Positions 34,513 through 47,394 of a DNA stretch of 64,000 nt are shown piece after piece (within the stretch, counting starts at the first letter, position 1; the number at the start of each line of letters is the position of its first letter). Position numbers and translations under genes: made by a program. The notes under the pieces were generated by a model. That model searched no databases. It saw nothing but the letters and a program-made list of their open reading frames with translations, and was not told the origin of the DNA. The stretch comes from Tipula vernalis (lineage: Eukaryota; Arthropoda; Insecta; Diptera; Tipulidae): NCBI GenBank assembly GCA_958295665.1, contig OY282558.1, forward strand, positions 349,413,034 through 349,477,033, written 5' to 3'.

Positions 34513-36625
34513 TGTTGTCCCCTTTGATACTAACATTTACAATCAAATATTAACATGTCTGTTTCAAATGTCCCCTTGTAAACGAAATAATAAAAATCCG
34601 TACTTTTAAATTAAACATTTCGTTATTTCATAAATTAAACCGCTAAAAGTTTAAAGTAAATGACTGACTACAATTATTAGGTAATTTCTATTAAAAGTGA
34701 TATATTCAATAATGAAATAAAAAAAAAATTTTAACGAAATTTTCGTATCAGTGACATCACCTCCGGCAGACATAAACTAGCTAATCACGGATTCGAGATT
34801 ATGTAGTTATTTTTTTTCGTTCTGTCAAAACATGATTTTAATGCTTTCAGGATTATCACGTTTCATAACTCGATTATCATAATCTAGCAGTACAAACTCG
34901 ATAAACATGAAATACAAAGAAAAAGGCAGAAAGTGCACGTGAGGTACGCGATTGAAATCGCGTTCTGAAACTGTCGCGATAATCTGTTTGTTGTTTTCAG
35001 AAAAGTGTAATTCAATATTCATTAAAATGACAACACCAATAATTAAAGTAATTTAAATTTAATATTATACTTATACATATTTTGTGTTCAAACTTTATTG
35101 AAATTAAATTATTAATTCCGTTTTCTTATTCAAATTGTGAATGGCCAAGCCAAAATAATAAAATATATTGTGCTAAAAACAGAAACTTTCTCAATATTAA
35201 TAAAAATTTGCATACCCTTGTTTCAAAACATTAAACTACTAACGCCTTCAACGTTCCTCGAACTGAAATTAATTGTTTCACAATGTTTTCCCCAGTCTAG
35301 ACTTTCGGGGGAAAATGAAAGAATTTTAAGGAACCATAGGGAAATATAACAGGTTTGTATTTAAAACATAACGAACAAAAATTTGTATTCGTTATGTTGG
35401 AAATTCATACAAACCTGTAAGGTAAAAATAAAACGTTTTCTCATTGTGAATGAGAAGTAGTTGCGAAGCCGTATTTTTCGGAAGAAAATTTAAATTGTGA
35501 AAATAGTGCTCTTGGCTGGATTAAGTCAATATTTGAAAATGACCAAGTGGGTTTCATAGAAGATGGATTTCAAAGTCAAAGGATTTTCTCTAAAGCGGAT
35601 TTTTATAACAAAAACGTATTTTGACAAAATGGATTTTGTAAAGTTGACTTAACTCTTACTCGAAATATAACTTGTGTTTTAACTACACCAAAAAGGAAGA
35701 TTTAATTTTAACACTTTCTGGAAAATAGAAATTTCCTTTCTAGTTTTCATGAAATGAGAGTGAAAAAATGCCCGGGAAAAATCGCCCTTTTATTGCGAAT
35801 TAAGGCCCAAAGCTTTTTTTCCTGACAACAATCCATCGTGCTATTTATAAGAAATAACGGTATTCAAATACCTCGAAATCAGTGACAAGTAGTACCCACA
35901 CAGCGCCCATGTTCAAATTATGGCGCTACATTTATCACGCTCTCTCCAAATATTAAATTTGAAATGAAATTAACTCTTCCCAATTAAAATAAATTCATAA
36001 CCGAATATTGAATATTGGACAATTATTTTATTCCAACGTGCTATCTTGGAAACAATGTGGTTGTAGGTAACGTATAAATGTACCTTAGAGAACTCAACTT
36101 TAGCCCTTTAGGTTTGACTAAGAGTGGTAGGTTTTCCATCGCTTAAAATTGGACATGATTGTTTTGGTTTAAAATTGATGAGGTAAACAAAAATGTTAGG
36201 TACCTTATGTTTGATAAAGAATATTATTACGATTACTAATATTTCTTACTGTACTCTACTCTACGTATAAATGACTCAATTTAGTAAATAATCACGTTAT
36301 CATTATTATCAGTTTTCTTTAAAGATTATTTAATCAAAATATCAAAATATTTGTATTACGTAGTAAATATGAGTGTAATGGCAGGTATTATAAGTAAATA
36401 AAATTTATTTTCTTTAATAAGACAAACTTTGCCAATAAGAAGCTGATTTATTATAAATATCATTCAAAAATAAATTTTGTGTGTAAGAGAATTTCCTAAT
36501 AACTTTCATTATAATTGTATTCTAAATTAAATGAATCATACAATTTACACGATGCAATAAAATATCTTTTAGAATGATGTGACTCAACAACAATTAAATT
36601 GGCTTATTTTTAAATTTTTTTGCAG
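34513..36625. other. Non-coding stretch upstream of the RhoGAP gene
   Basis: No open frame with recognisable content. It holds the hairpin at 35349-35418. A weaker palindrome, AGCGCC-CAT...ATGGCGCT, lies near 35900. It probably includes intron or promoter sequence of the gene starting at 36.6 kb, but I cannot place a first exon or TATA box with confidence. Confidence 0.4.
35349..35418. repeat. Imperfect hairpin upstream of the RhoGAP gene
   Basis: ACAGGTTTGTAT (35349-35360) pairs with ATACAAACCTGT (35407-35418), and AACATAACGAA (35365-35375) pairs with TTCGTTATGTT (35388-35398). Small internal loops lie between. No thermodynamic estimate was made. Confidence 0.75.
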
Positions 36626-36707
36626 GCAACAATTTTGATTTCCTGCGAAACCACTGCTGCCCGGAAATTCGAATCCAATGAATTGATGTGAATTTTCGCC
36701 GAATATA
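36626..36707 (+). other. 5' untranslated exon part and splice acceptor of the RhoGAP gene
   Basis: A pyrimidine-rich tract ending TTTTTTTGCAG (AG at 36624-36625) precedes this segment, so at least one upstream non-coding exon is expected. The segment carries an in-frame TGA at 36684-36686, which supports the ATG at 36708 as the start. Confidence 0.6.
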
Positions 36708-39700
36708 ATGAATGATACAACTCATAGCCGCCCGGTACCAAAACCCCGGCGAAATATACAAATTGTGTCGAACGATCGCGACACAAAATACGAGAATGTT
36801 ACAATAAACACGACGAATATTTTTGATACAAAAGCTGACCTACACGATGAGATTTCATTTGATGCCACTGACAATGTACAAGGGGTTTACAAAAAATTGC
36901 TGGATGATTTAAAAAATGAGGAAAATAATTTGGATAAACCGATACCAGTTGCAGCGCCACGCCGCCCTCCAAAGCCAATTGAACCGATAAAATTGAATAA
37001 TAATAAAAATGCAACAAGCAACATTAATAATGTAACACAAGATAAGAATCCACACAAAGAATCGAATAATCTTAAAAATTATGTAAAAAATGAGACAAAC
37101 AAAGAGACGAATAAATCAAAATCAACATTTCATGTGACTTATCCGTCACCACCGTATACCGAGAAAGTTGAACCAGAATTATCACGTGGCCATAATTTAA
37201 GAAAATCATTTTCACCCAGTAATTCAACCGGAAGTACACATTCGAGCAATGAACACATTCCAAAATATAAAAATGATTCACCAAGGTATGTACACTAAGC
37301 TAAACACATCTTTAATTGGATTCTTTCTTACCTAGCACTGTAGCAGAAATGTTTGCTTTTCTTCTTATATTTATGAACCTTCATCTCACATAATAGTCTT
37401 AGTTTTATAGTTCTCGTTTGGGTGTGATTTTACTACATACTTTAGCAACATTTTAAAATATTGTATCTGAAGCATATTCCTAAAAATATGTTTTCATTTT
37501 TTTTTTCACAATATTGACGTTTCATAAATATGCATGTTAACACAAAATCCGATTTTTTGCAGAAATTCATACTCACCAGACGATGATGAATCGAATGATT
37601 CTCAACCAAGGTAGGAAACTTACACAAACTCTTTAAAGCTTTGTCTATATTGATTGGCTCGTCTCTATTACCTATTCTCATAAAGTATGCTTCCTATAAC
37701 CGAATAGATGACAACAATTTTTAATGTTTCTCACTAACCATTATTTTTAAAACGCTTTCTGCAAATTAATCGATTGTTGAATGTTTGATGTTTAGAATTT
37801 AGTCCTAAATATTGCTAATTTTTATTTATTTATTTTTTATTTTAGTGATCTACTGAAATCATTGGGAGCAACATCAAAACTACTAACCGCATCGATAGGT
37901 GAACGAATTTCAGTGCGGACAAAAGGCGCCAAACATAAAATGGACAAAAGCTTAAAAATATCACGCGAAAAATTGGGATCTTGGAGTCATGAAACCTCCG
38001 ACTCGATGTCAAACAAATTAAAAAGTGTTAAAACGAAAATTTCAACTGGTGTTAGTGGATTTTCACTTGGTCGCGATCGAAAATTAACCGATAACGATGA
38101 GTCGAACGGGTCCACGATCGATGATGAAATGTTGAAAAATATATCATTTAATAGCCCCTTGAATAATAATAAGCATGGTGCCGTAACTGACACAAACTAT
38201 GAAACACCGAGAAAGAATAAACGGGTGGTTGAATCATCCCCAAAATCTGGTATTAGTTCGCAATATTCAAGTTTTAATTCAAGTCCAATCTCATTGACCG
38301 ACTCCGACACGTCACTAAGCTTAAAATCATCGAAACTTGTATTTGAACGGAATGACCGGACGTCACGAAGTTTTTACACTGAGATTGATAAACGAAATAA
38401 TCGGGCAAATTCGAATGACAATAAATTGTACAAAAATAAAAGTGAATCCAATATATATAAATTGTCGACGACTATGGAGGAAAAACATGTCGAATCGCAG
38501 TCGAGCAATGAAAGTTTGCCGTGCCCGACTATTCCAGCACCCGTGCTCGCAAATCGCGAGGCAATGTATGGCAAAATTAGGCCGAGTAATGAAATAAAGT
38601 CGCCAGCTCGACCGCCACGTTTAAAAAAAAAAACATACGAAAATGTTGAAATACGAGTGGCTGGTGATGCGTCCTCTACTCGTGCGACTGTCGATTCGAC
38701 TGATATATTCTCAAGAAATATGGAGGAAGAAGTAACAAACGAGGCGAAAACTTATCCAAATATTTTTTCTCGTCAGGTGAATAAAATATACCCGGAAGGT
38801 AATACAAATCGAAGTGAATCATGGAAATTCTATGATACGACGGAAGAGCGCGAGAATAGTTCGCCCGAACCGGTTTACGAAAATTCCGAACCAATGTACG
38901 GAAAACTGTTTGAAATGGATTCGAATAATGATAAATACTTGTTGCAGCCACAATCCCGAAATTCTAGTAAACTTATAGCTCCTAATATGTACAAGCATGA
39001 TGATGACTTTGATTGTTTTCCTTCGACATCGTCGGCTATAAACGAACGAAAAATTAATAATAGCAAAGAGTTAACACTTCCTCGAGATATACTCAGAGAA
39101 TTTGATCCATTGCTCAATCGATCGATGGACAACCTATTGCAAGATAACAACAATTTATTGTTACTCGAAGATTTGCTAAATGTTGACAACTATGGAAAAT
39201 CGAATGGGACGACTGACGTACAAAGTTTGAAGTCATTCGACTCAATGGATGATCTTCACAGTGATGCCCAGAGCGATGATCTGTTAAATGTACCTGTGCC
39301 TCCCGAGCGTATCGATTCATTAAATGTTGAATTAAATGAACCACCTGCAAGTACATCGCGACAACCGAAACCATCCACCTCGGGAAATAAGACACGTGAA
39401 TCAAGTGAAATGATGATTATCCATCAGAATATGAAATTACGATCGGAAAGTATGGAAAATATTGTGGACGAAGCCATCGTCCAACAATATCTATCTCAAA
39501 CCGACGAAACCCCACACAATGGCGCTGAGGCGGTCGATTTAAGCCGCCCGGGAGCTTCACGTTCCAATTGGTTTTTGGATGGGTCCGAAGAAAATTATCT
39601 AAAACAGCAACAGAATAACTCACTGAATTGTAATGATAAAAATGCGGTTGATAAAATTGTTAAAACGGTTCCAAAATTGTCCCTCTACGATGAAAATGAG

Positions 39701-42231
39701 CCACCGCCGCCATCATATTTTGATGCCATTTCTAAACCAGCATTAAGTAATAAGCCTAAAATGGTCCCTGAAACGACTCCACCATCATCACCATCGACAC
39801 ATAATAAAACTAATTCATCGGTAAAGAATATGTTTTCGTCGGTGTTAAATTTGGGTCGAAAGAATAGCGTTCGGAATCCGTTAATACGTTCGGCAATTCA
39901 AATGATTGCCAAACCAATGTTGTCACAACGTTATATCCACCATGAAGGACATTTAATTCGGTTCCCAACCCGAGTCGTCGAAGATATACTTAAAGAGTTG
40001 TCGCCTAGAAATGCAGAACTTCGTGAAAAACGTTTTACAGCCTATCTAGATCCACAACATAAAACGGTTAAGGAACAATTTCTCTTGGAGTACATCATTA
40101 CAATTCAATGCGTTGATAATCAAAAAATTAGTAATACACCGGATATGCATTGTTTCGAGTTGACCGTTGGGCTACCGAAAAACCAGTCGCAATACATTCA
40201 AACCACCTCAAATCCAAATATGATTGTTTCGTCAACAAATTCTGGTAATGTTAAAACAAATCGAGTGTTTCATGTATATGGTGTGGCCAAACGTTCCGAA
40301 CGAAATTTATGGATGCAAAAAATAATTGAAAGCATGACAGAAGTGTTCCCACAAAAGTTTACGTGCGAATATACCAGGGCTGGATGGTGTTATTTAAAAA
40401 CGTCGATATCATCGGCATGGTCTGGCGCTTGGATATTGTTGAGTGGCCGCAAATTTTTATTCCATCCCGGTGGCGATGATAGCAAAAAAGTGTTGGATTT
40501 GCGAAAAGCTCGATGTATTGTGCTTAAAGAGTATGATGAGAGCATTAATAATCTTCATGTTGAAGAAGGTCCTCTACTTATGATCGATTGCCCACCATTT
40601 ACATTGTATATGATCATGAATTGTCCGCGAGAAACAAAAGTTTGGCGACATATTATTAAGGAATCGGCGCATAACAATGGAACTTCGTTGAAACAGCAGC
40701 AACTCACTAAGGATAATGTACCGGTCATTGTCGATAAATGTGTTAATTTCATTTATGCGAATGGTGGGTAGACATATAAGACTTTAGTTAATGATAATTA
40801 CATAATTATTGAATTTGATTTATAGGTTCAATGTCGGAAGGGATTTACCGAAAAGCTGGTTCGGAAAATGCAATTGAGAGATTACTAACGGCTTTCCGGT
40901 CCGATGCATTTAGCGTGCAACTAATTCGAAATGAATTTACGGAGCATGACGTGTCGAATGCGTTGAAGAGATTTATGAGAGAAATGCCGGAAAGGTTATT
41001 GGAAAAACACGCCAGTTATTTTCTGGAAATTTCAAGTAAAATGGCGTTTTTTTTTTATTTGTAATATTGTCAATATTTTTTTTTTTTTTTGTGTTTCAGG
41101 AATTAAATTGGCAAAGGATAAAATAATGGCGTACAAAACCCTTCTCGAGACCCTTACGATTATCGAATATGCTACACTGCGGAAGTTAATTGGTCACTTA
41201 AATTTCATTCAATCGCAAAAGCATGTAAATAAAATGGGAGTTAGTAATTTATCACTAATTTGGGGTATATCGCTACTGCGCAAGAATAAGGTAAGTAATC
41301 ATTCAACAGTGCGCAAAATCTGTTTAACAATACATTTTATCTCCGCCAGGATGACACAATAACATTTCACGAGCAAGATGCCAAAGTTGTAGCCGATTTA
41401 ATAACTTTGTACAAAAATTTATTCCCCTTGACTGCCGATGAAATCGCAAAAGAGCAAATTATGTTGTCCGTGTTACAAAAATATCATGCGGCAGCAGAAA
41501 ATCTATCCGATACAGTTAAACAATCGGGTGATTTAAAAATTTGGATTACAGTCGATACAAATCCTGATAATTTGACTGAAGAGAAGCGCCAAATAAATGT
41601 TAGTTTAACACCGACCAAATCTGTTTACGATGTATGTAAAGAACTTGCCGGCCACATGAAACTCGAACCATATAAAGTAACATTGAAAGAGGTTATACTT
41701 AATGGGGATTTATATCGTCCGATGCATTATACGGAACGCGTCTTGGATACAGTACTAAAGTGGACTTATTGGCAGGACGCTGACCGTAAAGATAATTATC
41801 TTAAGGTTGTACCAACAAAATTTTTAGAGTATATTGATCGAACTATTAAGTCACACGGTAATGTGGTGCCAAACTCTGAATTAAAATTCGCCGATAATAA
41901 AACTAAAGGGCTTAAACAATTTACGTTAGAATTGGACGACGGTCGTATTGTCGTTATGAAAAAAGAGAAGCAGGCAATTGTGAAAGTGAAGGAAATATTT
42001 TTGAATGAAGTGACCGCTTATATTGGCCATGAGAAGAAACGAGATTTAACCACAAGATGGTCAATAACGTTGTTGGAGAATAAATTCAAGAAAAGAAATC
42101 GTGATTCACCGTTTATTGGTCATGTGATTGCAGGCACAAATTTAAATGACCAATTTGTGTGGTACTCGTTTATACTGTACAGTTTGCATAAGCGGGATAT
42201 ACTGCCAGGACCGGAGATTGTAATGACATAA
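36708..42231 (+). CDS. RhoGAP15B-like: ARAP-family Rho GTPase-activating protein (RhoGAP15B-like), six coding exons
   Basis: Coding exons are 36708-37285, 37563-37610, 37846-40763, 40826-41035, 41100-41290 and 41350-42231. All introns are GT-AG, phases match, and the sum is 1608 residues. The N-terminal half is low-complexity with three PxxxPR motifs (P9, P80, P462) and tyrosine motifs (KYENV Y28, Y450, Y473, VYENSEPMYGK Y553/Y560). PH-like regions lie at about 880-1060 and 1070-1165. RhoGAP is about 1168-1360, with EGIYRKAG (arginine finger R1190) and the conserved asparagine N1301 in GVSNLSLIWG. A Ras-association domain lies at about 1376-1472 and a PH-like region at about 1495-1600. The order PH-PH-RhoGAP-RA-PH is that of ARAP proteins, which act at membranes on Rho-type GTPases under phosphoinositide control. 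No CxxC ArfGAP zinc finger is present. From memory the fly RhoGAP15B also lacks it. It appears intact. Confidence 0.9.
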
Positions 42232-42500
42232 CATATAAAATAATTTTTTAGCATTTCAAATGATAATTTTTTAATTTTGTGTACTAACCGCCATAATTTT
42301 AGTAGATGTAGTGTAGTAATTTTTTTATTTTTTATTATTTTTTGAGTGTGATTATTTTTTTAAGTTAAATTTAGTCGTTTTATATTATTATGGAAAGTAT
42401 GACAATAAATTTTATTTTTAGACATATAGTTTATAATATAATAGAATACAGAAGCATAAATATTTTATTTGTATAACGATTTTTTTTTTTTAAATAAACT
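42232..42500 (+). terminator. 3' UTR and polyadenylation signals of the RhoGAP gene
   Basis: AATAAA occurs at 42404-42409 and again at 42493-42498, about 175 and 265 bases after the stop codon, in T-rich sequence. The first is the likelier signal. Confidence 0.6.
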
Positions 42501-43179
42501 TTTTAAATTTAAATAGCGTAAATTTCTTGAGAGATAATTAATGCAGGCTTAATAATATTATACAAACTGTAACACCTTAAACATTTCACTCAAAAATTAT
42601 TTCTTTCAAAGGAGTCTAATCTAAATTTTACTCAAATTTTGGTCCAATTCTGTAATTATTTAACCTCACGAAAACTAAGTAGTAGAATGCACTTGACATA
42701 AATCGGTGTACCTAATTAATTCTTTGAATTGAAAGTAACTTGAACCTACTTCCGTATCAGATTATACCATGATATTGATTGTTGGCTGGAAAAATTATTC
42801 AAGCAATTGCAAAACTGTTGCTAACATGATCTACAATGCGAAAGGGATTTTAACGTTTTTGAAAACGATGGCGTTGAGTTTGAAATATTTTTAGGTGATT
42901 ATCGAAAATAGGTCAATGACTTCTGCCTCAAGCATTTATCTGATGTTGGTACAGAAGAATGACACTGCAATTAAAATCGAAACAAACGATTTTGAGGTAT
43001 AAGAGACAAAAATTTGAAACAAAGCCCAAAAATTATCAAAGACTCCATAAAAAATATTGAATCTTTCTGCTGGGTAATACATCAATAGAAAATCGAGAGA
43101 ATAAATTGAAATTATTAATCCGATCACGTTTTTTCATTATTTTTACTTAATTTACATTTTTTACATTTTCCTTATAAAG
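42501..43179. other. AT-rich stretch without recognised gene
   Basis: Nothing recognised. Confidence 0.4.
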
Positions 43180-43920
43180 GGTGTTTTTGGCAACACGTCT
43201 TCCAGCGGCAGCCAATTTAACAGCCGAAGGCTGATTTGTGCTCAGCTTGGTTTGGCATTTTTCCATGTAGACTATCGCGTGAGTCATACGTTCGATGAAT
43301 GGGCTGGAAACGCGGTTGCTCTTGATCCTCATTATCACCATACAATTTTATTCAGCGATGAGGCCCATTTTTGATTGAATGAAGAAAATCCACAAGCGAT
43401 TATTGAGGTGCCGTTACATTCAAAAAGTCACTGTTTTGTTTGCTTTATGGGCTGGTGGAATCATTGGTCCATATTTCTTCAAAAATGATACCAGTTTTCG
43501 TTCCCCAATCGAATGGCATTAATGTGAAGAGCTGCAGTTTCAACAAGACGGCGCAACATGTCACATAGCGCGCGCCTCAATCGAATTATCGAATGAAACA
43601 TTCGATGAGCACATAATTTTGCGTAAAGAACCTGTACATTGGCGTCCAAAATCGTCTGATTTAACACCTTTGGATTATTTTCTGTAGGGATATCTGAAGT
43701 TGCTAATCTATGTCGATAAACCAGAGACGATGGACGACTTGGAAGCCAACATTCGCCGATATACGGCCCCAGCTGTTCCCAAAAGTGGTCAAAATTGGTG
43801 TTCCAGTTTGTGCTTTATTCGAGCCAACAGCAGTGCCCATTTGCCCGATATTATATTTAAACACTAATGGCATAAAATTATCTTTCCAATAAAGCCAATA
43901 CCATGGCCATTACCACGATT
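43180..43920 (+). pseudogene. Mariner-like transposase remnant
   Basis: On the plus strand, blocks in changing frames read HHTILFSDEAHF (first catalytic aspartate, about 43345), NEENPQAIIEVPLHS, WAGGIIGPYFFKND, LQFQQDGATCHIARASIEL (second aspartate, about 43540), PKSSDLTPLDYFL (third catalytic position) and DKPETMDDLEANIRRY. This is a widespread insect mariner type. A short internal deletion has fused LNE to ENPQ, and several frameshifts and stops are present. The N-terminal DNA-binding part is not recognisable. No terminal repeats were found. Confidence 0.85.
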
Positions 43921-43984
43921 TTCATGTGTTTTCTATAAAAAAATACCCTACAGTTTGCGTAAAAAACATAATGTAAAGAAAAGG

Positions 43985-44860
43985 AACAACACTGATCATC
44001 CTTATTGGTTTTTGCATACGTGAATGAAGATGGGTTTCATCATATAGTATTAAAAAAAGAGTCTTCCTACATTTGCACATTTAATATGCCATGGGGTCGT
44101 TTTTATTATAAAAGATATTTGCGTTGGCTAGTACTCCAGAAGTATGTCAAAGGTAAAATGTCAGAATATTTGGGGACATTCCCATTTGTGGTTTGAATTT
44201 ATGAAAGATGGAGTTAACCCAGATGTTAGGCAAGTTGAGTCAATCTCTAAATTAGAAGTGCCTAACATAGAAAAGCAGTTCAACGATTTTTGGGAATGCT
44301 TATTTATTTACATAATTTCATTCCCAACATGTTAAGACAGCTATTAAAATAGGCGTTAAATTTAAATGGGAGGAAAAACACCAACAATCGTCCGAAAAGC
44401 TAAAAAAGCTTTTAGTGGAAGAAGCACAAGCTTTGACATATTTTGATAACAAGAAACCGAACACTATTCAAAGTGATTCAAGTTTGTCAGGAATACGACC
44501 TCTGCTAAAACACGGACAAACCAGTGGCATTTGCATCAAGGAGTTTAAGAGCAAAGTTATCCTATTATTGAACGAGAACTATTGGGGATATATGTTACTG
44601 TCGATCTGTTTCCTTTTTAATCATTATTGATTACTTGAGTAAGTGGATTGACATAGTAAAAGTACAGACTAAAACTGCCAAAGAAGTAATGAAGGAATTT
44701 GTGAAAGTGTTCTCTCTACATGGTTTACCTAAATATATAGTTTGTGATAGTAATCCGTTTAATAGCCATGAATTTAGGATATTTGCAGAGATGTGGGTGT
44801 GTTGATGTGAGTTTTAATGTTACGTGTTCCTTTTATTAACACTCCACTATATTCGCAAGG
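43985..44860 (+). pseudogene. Gypsy-like retrotransposon remnant (RT to integrase)
   Basis: The plus strand gives EDGFHHIVLKKESSYICTFN and PWGRF (reverse transcriptase, 44005-44110). Next come GVNPDVRQVESISKLEVP (RT/RNase H connection, about 44200-44290) and an RNase H trace (VAFASRSLRAKLSYY, about 44525). An integrase core segment follows (YLSKWIDIVK...EFVKVFSLHGLPKYIVCDSN, about 44630-44770), ending in a SSPLYSQG-like block near 44850. Large internal deletions and frameshifts show decay. Similar integrase sequence resumes at 47.4 kb beyond an opposite-strand gypsy. Confidence 0.75.
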
Positions 44861-44866
44861 TTATGT

Positions 44867-47390
44867 TCACTACACGTGTTTTATATTAATCCGAAAATGA
44901 ATTACATTAATTGTTGTTTTGTTATTTGAGACTGACGAACTGCGTCTGTTCGTAACAGCACGAATTCACAGGTTGACAACTCTTTAAATACGAAAATTTG
45001 TTCTTTAGCATGTCGTGATGTCGATGAGGGTTGAATGTCTTTAAGCTGGCTCATCAACTGTGTGATGAAATCGGACTGATGAATGTTCCTGCTTGGTTGA
45101 ATGAAATCTGCGAGTAGTCGTATATGTTCTCCGTAAACGAGTTCGGCTGATGTACTTTGAAAATCGCCCCGGAATGAGGTTCTCAGTCCGAGTAGTATTA
45201 TCGGTAAAGATTGTGTCCACTGTTTTTCAGCGACACATATTATTGCGCTTTTAAAACTACGGTGCCATCGTTCGATTATACCGTTGCATGCTGGATTGTA
45301 AGCAGTTGTTCGTTTACTGTGAAGTCCAAGTGATTTGGAAAGTTCGTCGAACAGAGTTGCTTCGAACTGTGCACGTCTATCAGTCACGATGCTCGATGGC
45401 ACTCCAAATCGGCTGATCCACGTTTTGATTAATGCATCATCTATGGTTTCTGCTCTGATATTCGGAATTGGTGTAGCCTCTGCCCAACGTGCGTAGCGAT
45501 CGATCATGGTCAAACAATATAAATTACCTTCGGATGGAGGTAACGGTCCGACTATATCGATGTGGATTTCGTCGAATCGTTTACTGGTCTGTTCGTAAGT
45601 TCCAGTTTTACTTCTGACGTGTTTCGTAATTTTACACTTTTGGCAGCGTATGGAGTGTTTGGCCCAAGAGCGTATTTCTTGGTGCATTGCTGGCCAAACG
45701 AATTTTTTACTGATTTATTTTGCTGTGGCGCGGATCCCGGGATGAGAGATATTATGTAATGACTCGTAAATTTGTCGACGAAATGATTTAGGGATAAACG
45801 GCCTTTATGTTTCCGTTTTTGTTATCAAGTTTAATGCCTTCTAATCGTGAGTTTCTGTCTTTCTTTTTTGCAATATGGAGCGGACTTTCCCAATTGCTCT
45901 TCGAGGGTCGGCATACTCCTTGTGCTGTCCAAGCTTCAATCTCAGCTTTGTCGATTTTCATCTTATCCACGTTCAACCGACGTACTTTTGCATGGCATGG
46001 TTGACCGGATGTGTCGATACAATGCGTGATGTTGTGTTTCACAGTATTTAGATTTGTCGATTCATGAATTACTGTCTTGAATTCGTGTAGTAGTTCCAGA
46101 ATCTCGGGAAGTGTTGAATCGGACTTTATTGTTGTAATGCCGTATGAATGAATTTGAATTGGCTCTCCTTTGACGTCGAGGTTCGTGTTGGGGTCGATAA
46201 GCTTGGTATTTTTAATGTCGCCCAATAAACCGAAATGTGATAGGAAGACAGCTCCAAGAATATACCGATCGACTTTTGCTATGATGAACTTCCATGTCAA
46301 TGGTCTACGAAGACCTATGTTGAGAATGAGGTTTTTGCGCAACCGTATATATCAATCGTTGTAGCGTTCGCCGCGAACAATTTAAACATGGACGAATTGA
46401 ACTTTTCGGGGTTTGTTGGTGGTATTACTGAAACCTCGGCGCCTGTGTCGATCAAGAATTGTAGCTTGTTTTGTGAATCGACTATGATTAGGCGGCTGTT
46501 GAGAGAGATTTGGCTACCGTCACTTGCCGTGTGAAGTGCGGTGCCTACCGGTTTTCCAGATTCGTTGTCGGTTGGTTCGCTTCGTTGAAATAGCATGGTT
46601 TTAGACACCTTCGCGCTTAAAAGCCGTATTTGCGATGATACCAGAAATTCGGGTGTTTTGCCACTTGTTCCTTTGATTGCGAACTGCTGCGCTGACGATT
46701 ATTGTCATTGGTCCTGGGGCTTTGCGAAGTATTATCATGATAGAACGTCCGTGGGATAATTTATTTCTAGATTTCTCGAAATGACCGAACAGTTCTTCCA
46801 CTCGTTGTGTTAGGATGTTGATCTGAGTTATTAAATTGCTTTTGTGCTCTGTCGTCGTCTCGTGTCGAGGCTTTCAGGTTGAAAATATTAGTCGGTTTTT
46901 GTAAGTGGACTATTTTGTCTGCAGCGTTTGCAAGTTTCTGAAGGTTCGAATCATCCATGCAAGACAAAATTTCTTGGGCATGTGTTGGAAGTCGCTGTAA
47001 CCACAGATTTCTTAAAACTGGCTCAGTAACTTGATTAATAGATAGTGTTTCCATTTCCCTCAACAGTTGAGACGGTTTTTTATCGCCGAGCTGCAATCCT
47101 TTTTTAATGTTTCGTATTTATCGCTCTTTGGCGGTGTGCGAATTTAATCGCGCACACATTTCACTGTTTCTGGATCGAGAGCTGCAATAATATATCCGTA
47201 TTTGGTGGAATCTGCTGAAATAGCACCAATTTCAAATTGTGCTTCCAACTGTGTAAACCAAATTTCGGGTCGTCTCGATTGAAAGGTGCGTATTTTATTG
47301 ACACCTTGTAGACGTTAGTCATCTATCCTTCTTTTTTAGACTCCCCATTTTTTAATCTCGTCATTTTAGAAATACCGTGGTTTTCTCAAC
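44867..47390 (-). mobile_element. Gypsy-family LTR retrotransposon (CsRn1-like), internally deleted
   Basis: The minus strand, from right to left, carries gag (46767-47096), protease with LIDTGAEVSVIP (about 46420-46460) and the start of reverse transcriptase (VKHNITHCIDTSGQP and QGVCRPSKSNWESPLHIAKK, 45880-46050). It jumps near 45780 to the integrase zinc finger (HPGIRATAKLISKKFVWP, CQKC) and core (DIVGPLPPSEG, IVTDRRAQFEA, AYNPACNGIIERWHR, 44902-45687). The reverse-transcriptase active site and RNase H are missing. The integrase second aspartate motif reads DRRAQF where DRG.QF is usual. No LTR pair could be identified at the ends. Confidence 0.8.
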
Positions 47391-47394
47391 CCAG

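Noticed and set aside
36799..40752. Minus-strand frames under the RhoGAP exons
   Set aside because: Shadows of the spliced, domain-bearing plus-strand gene.
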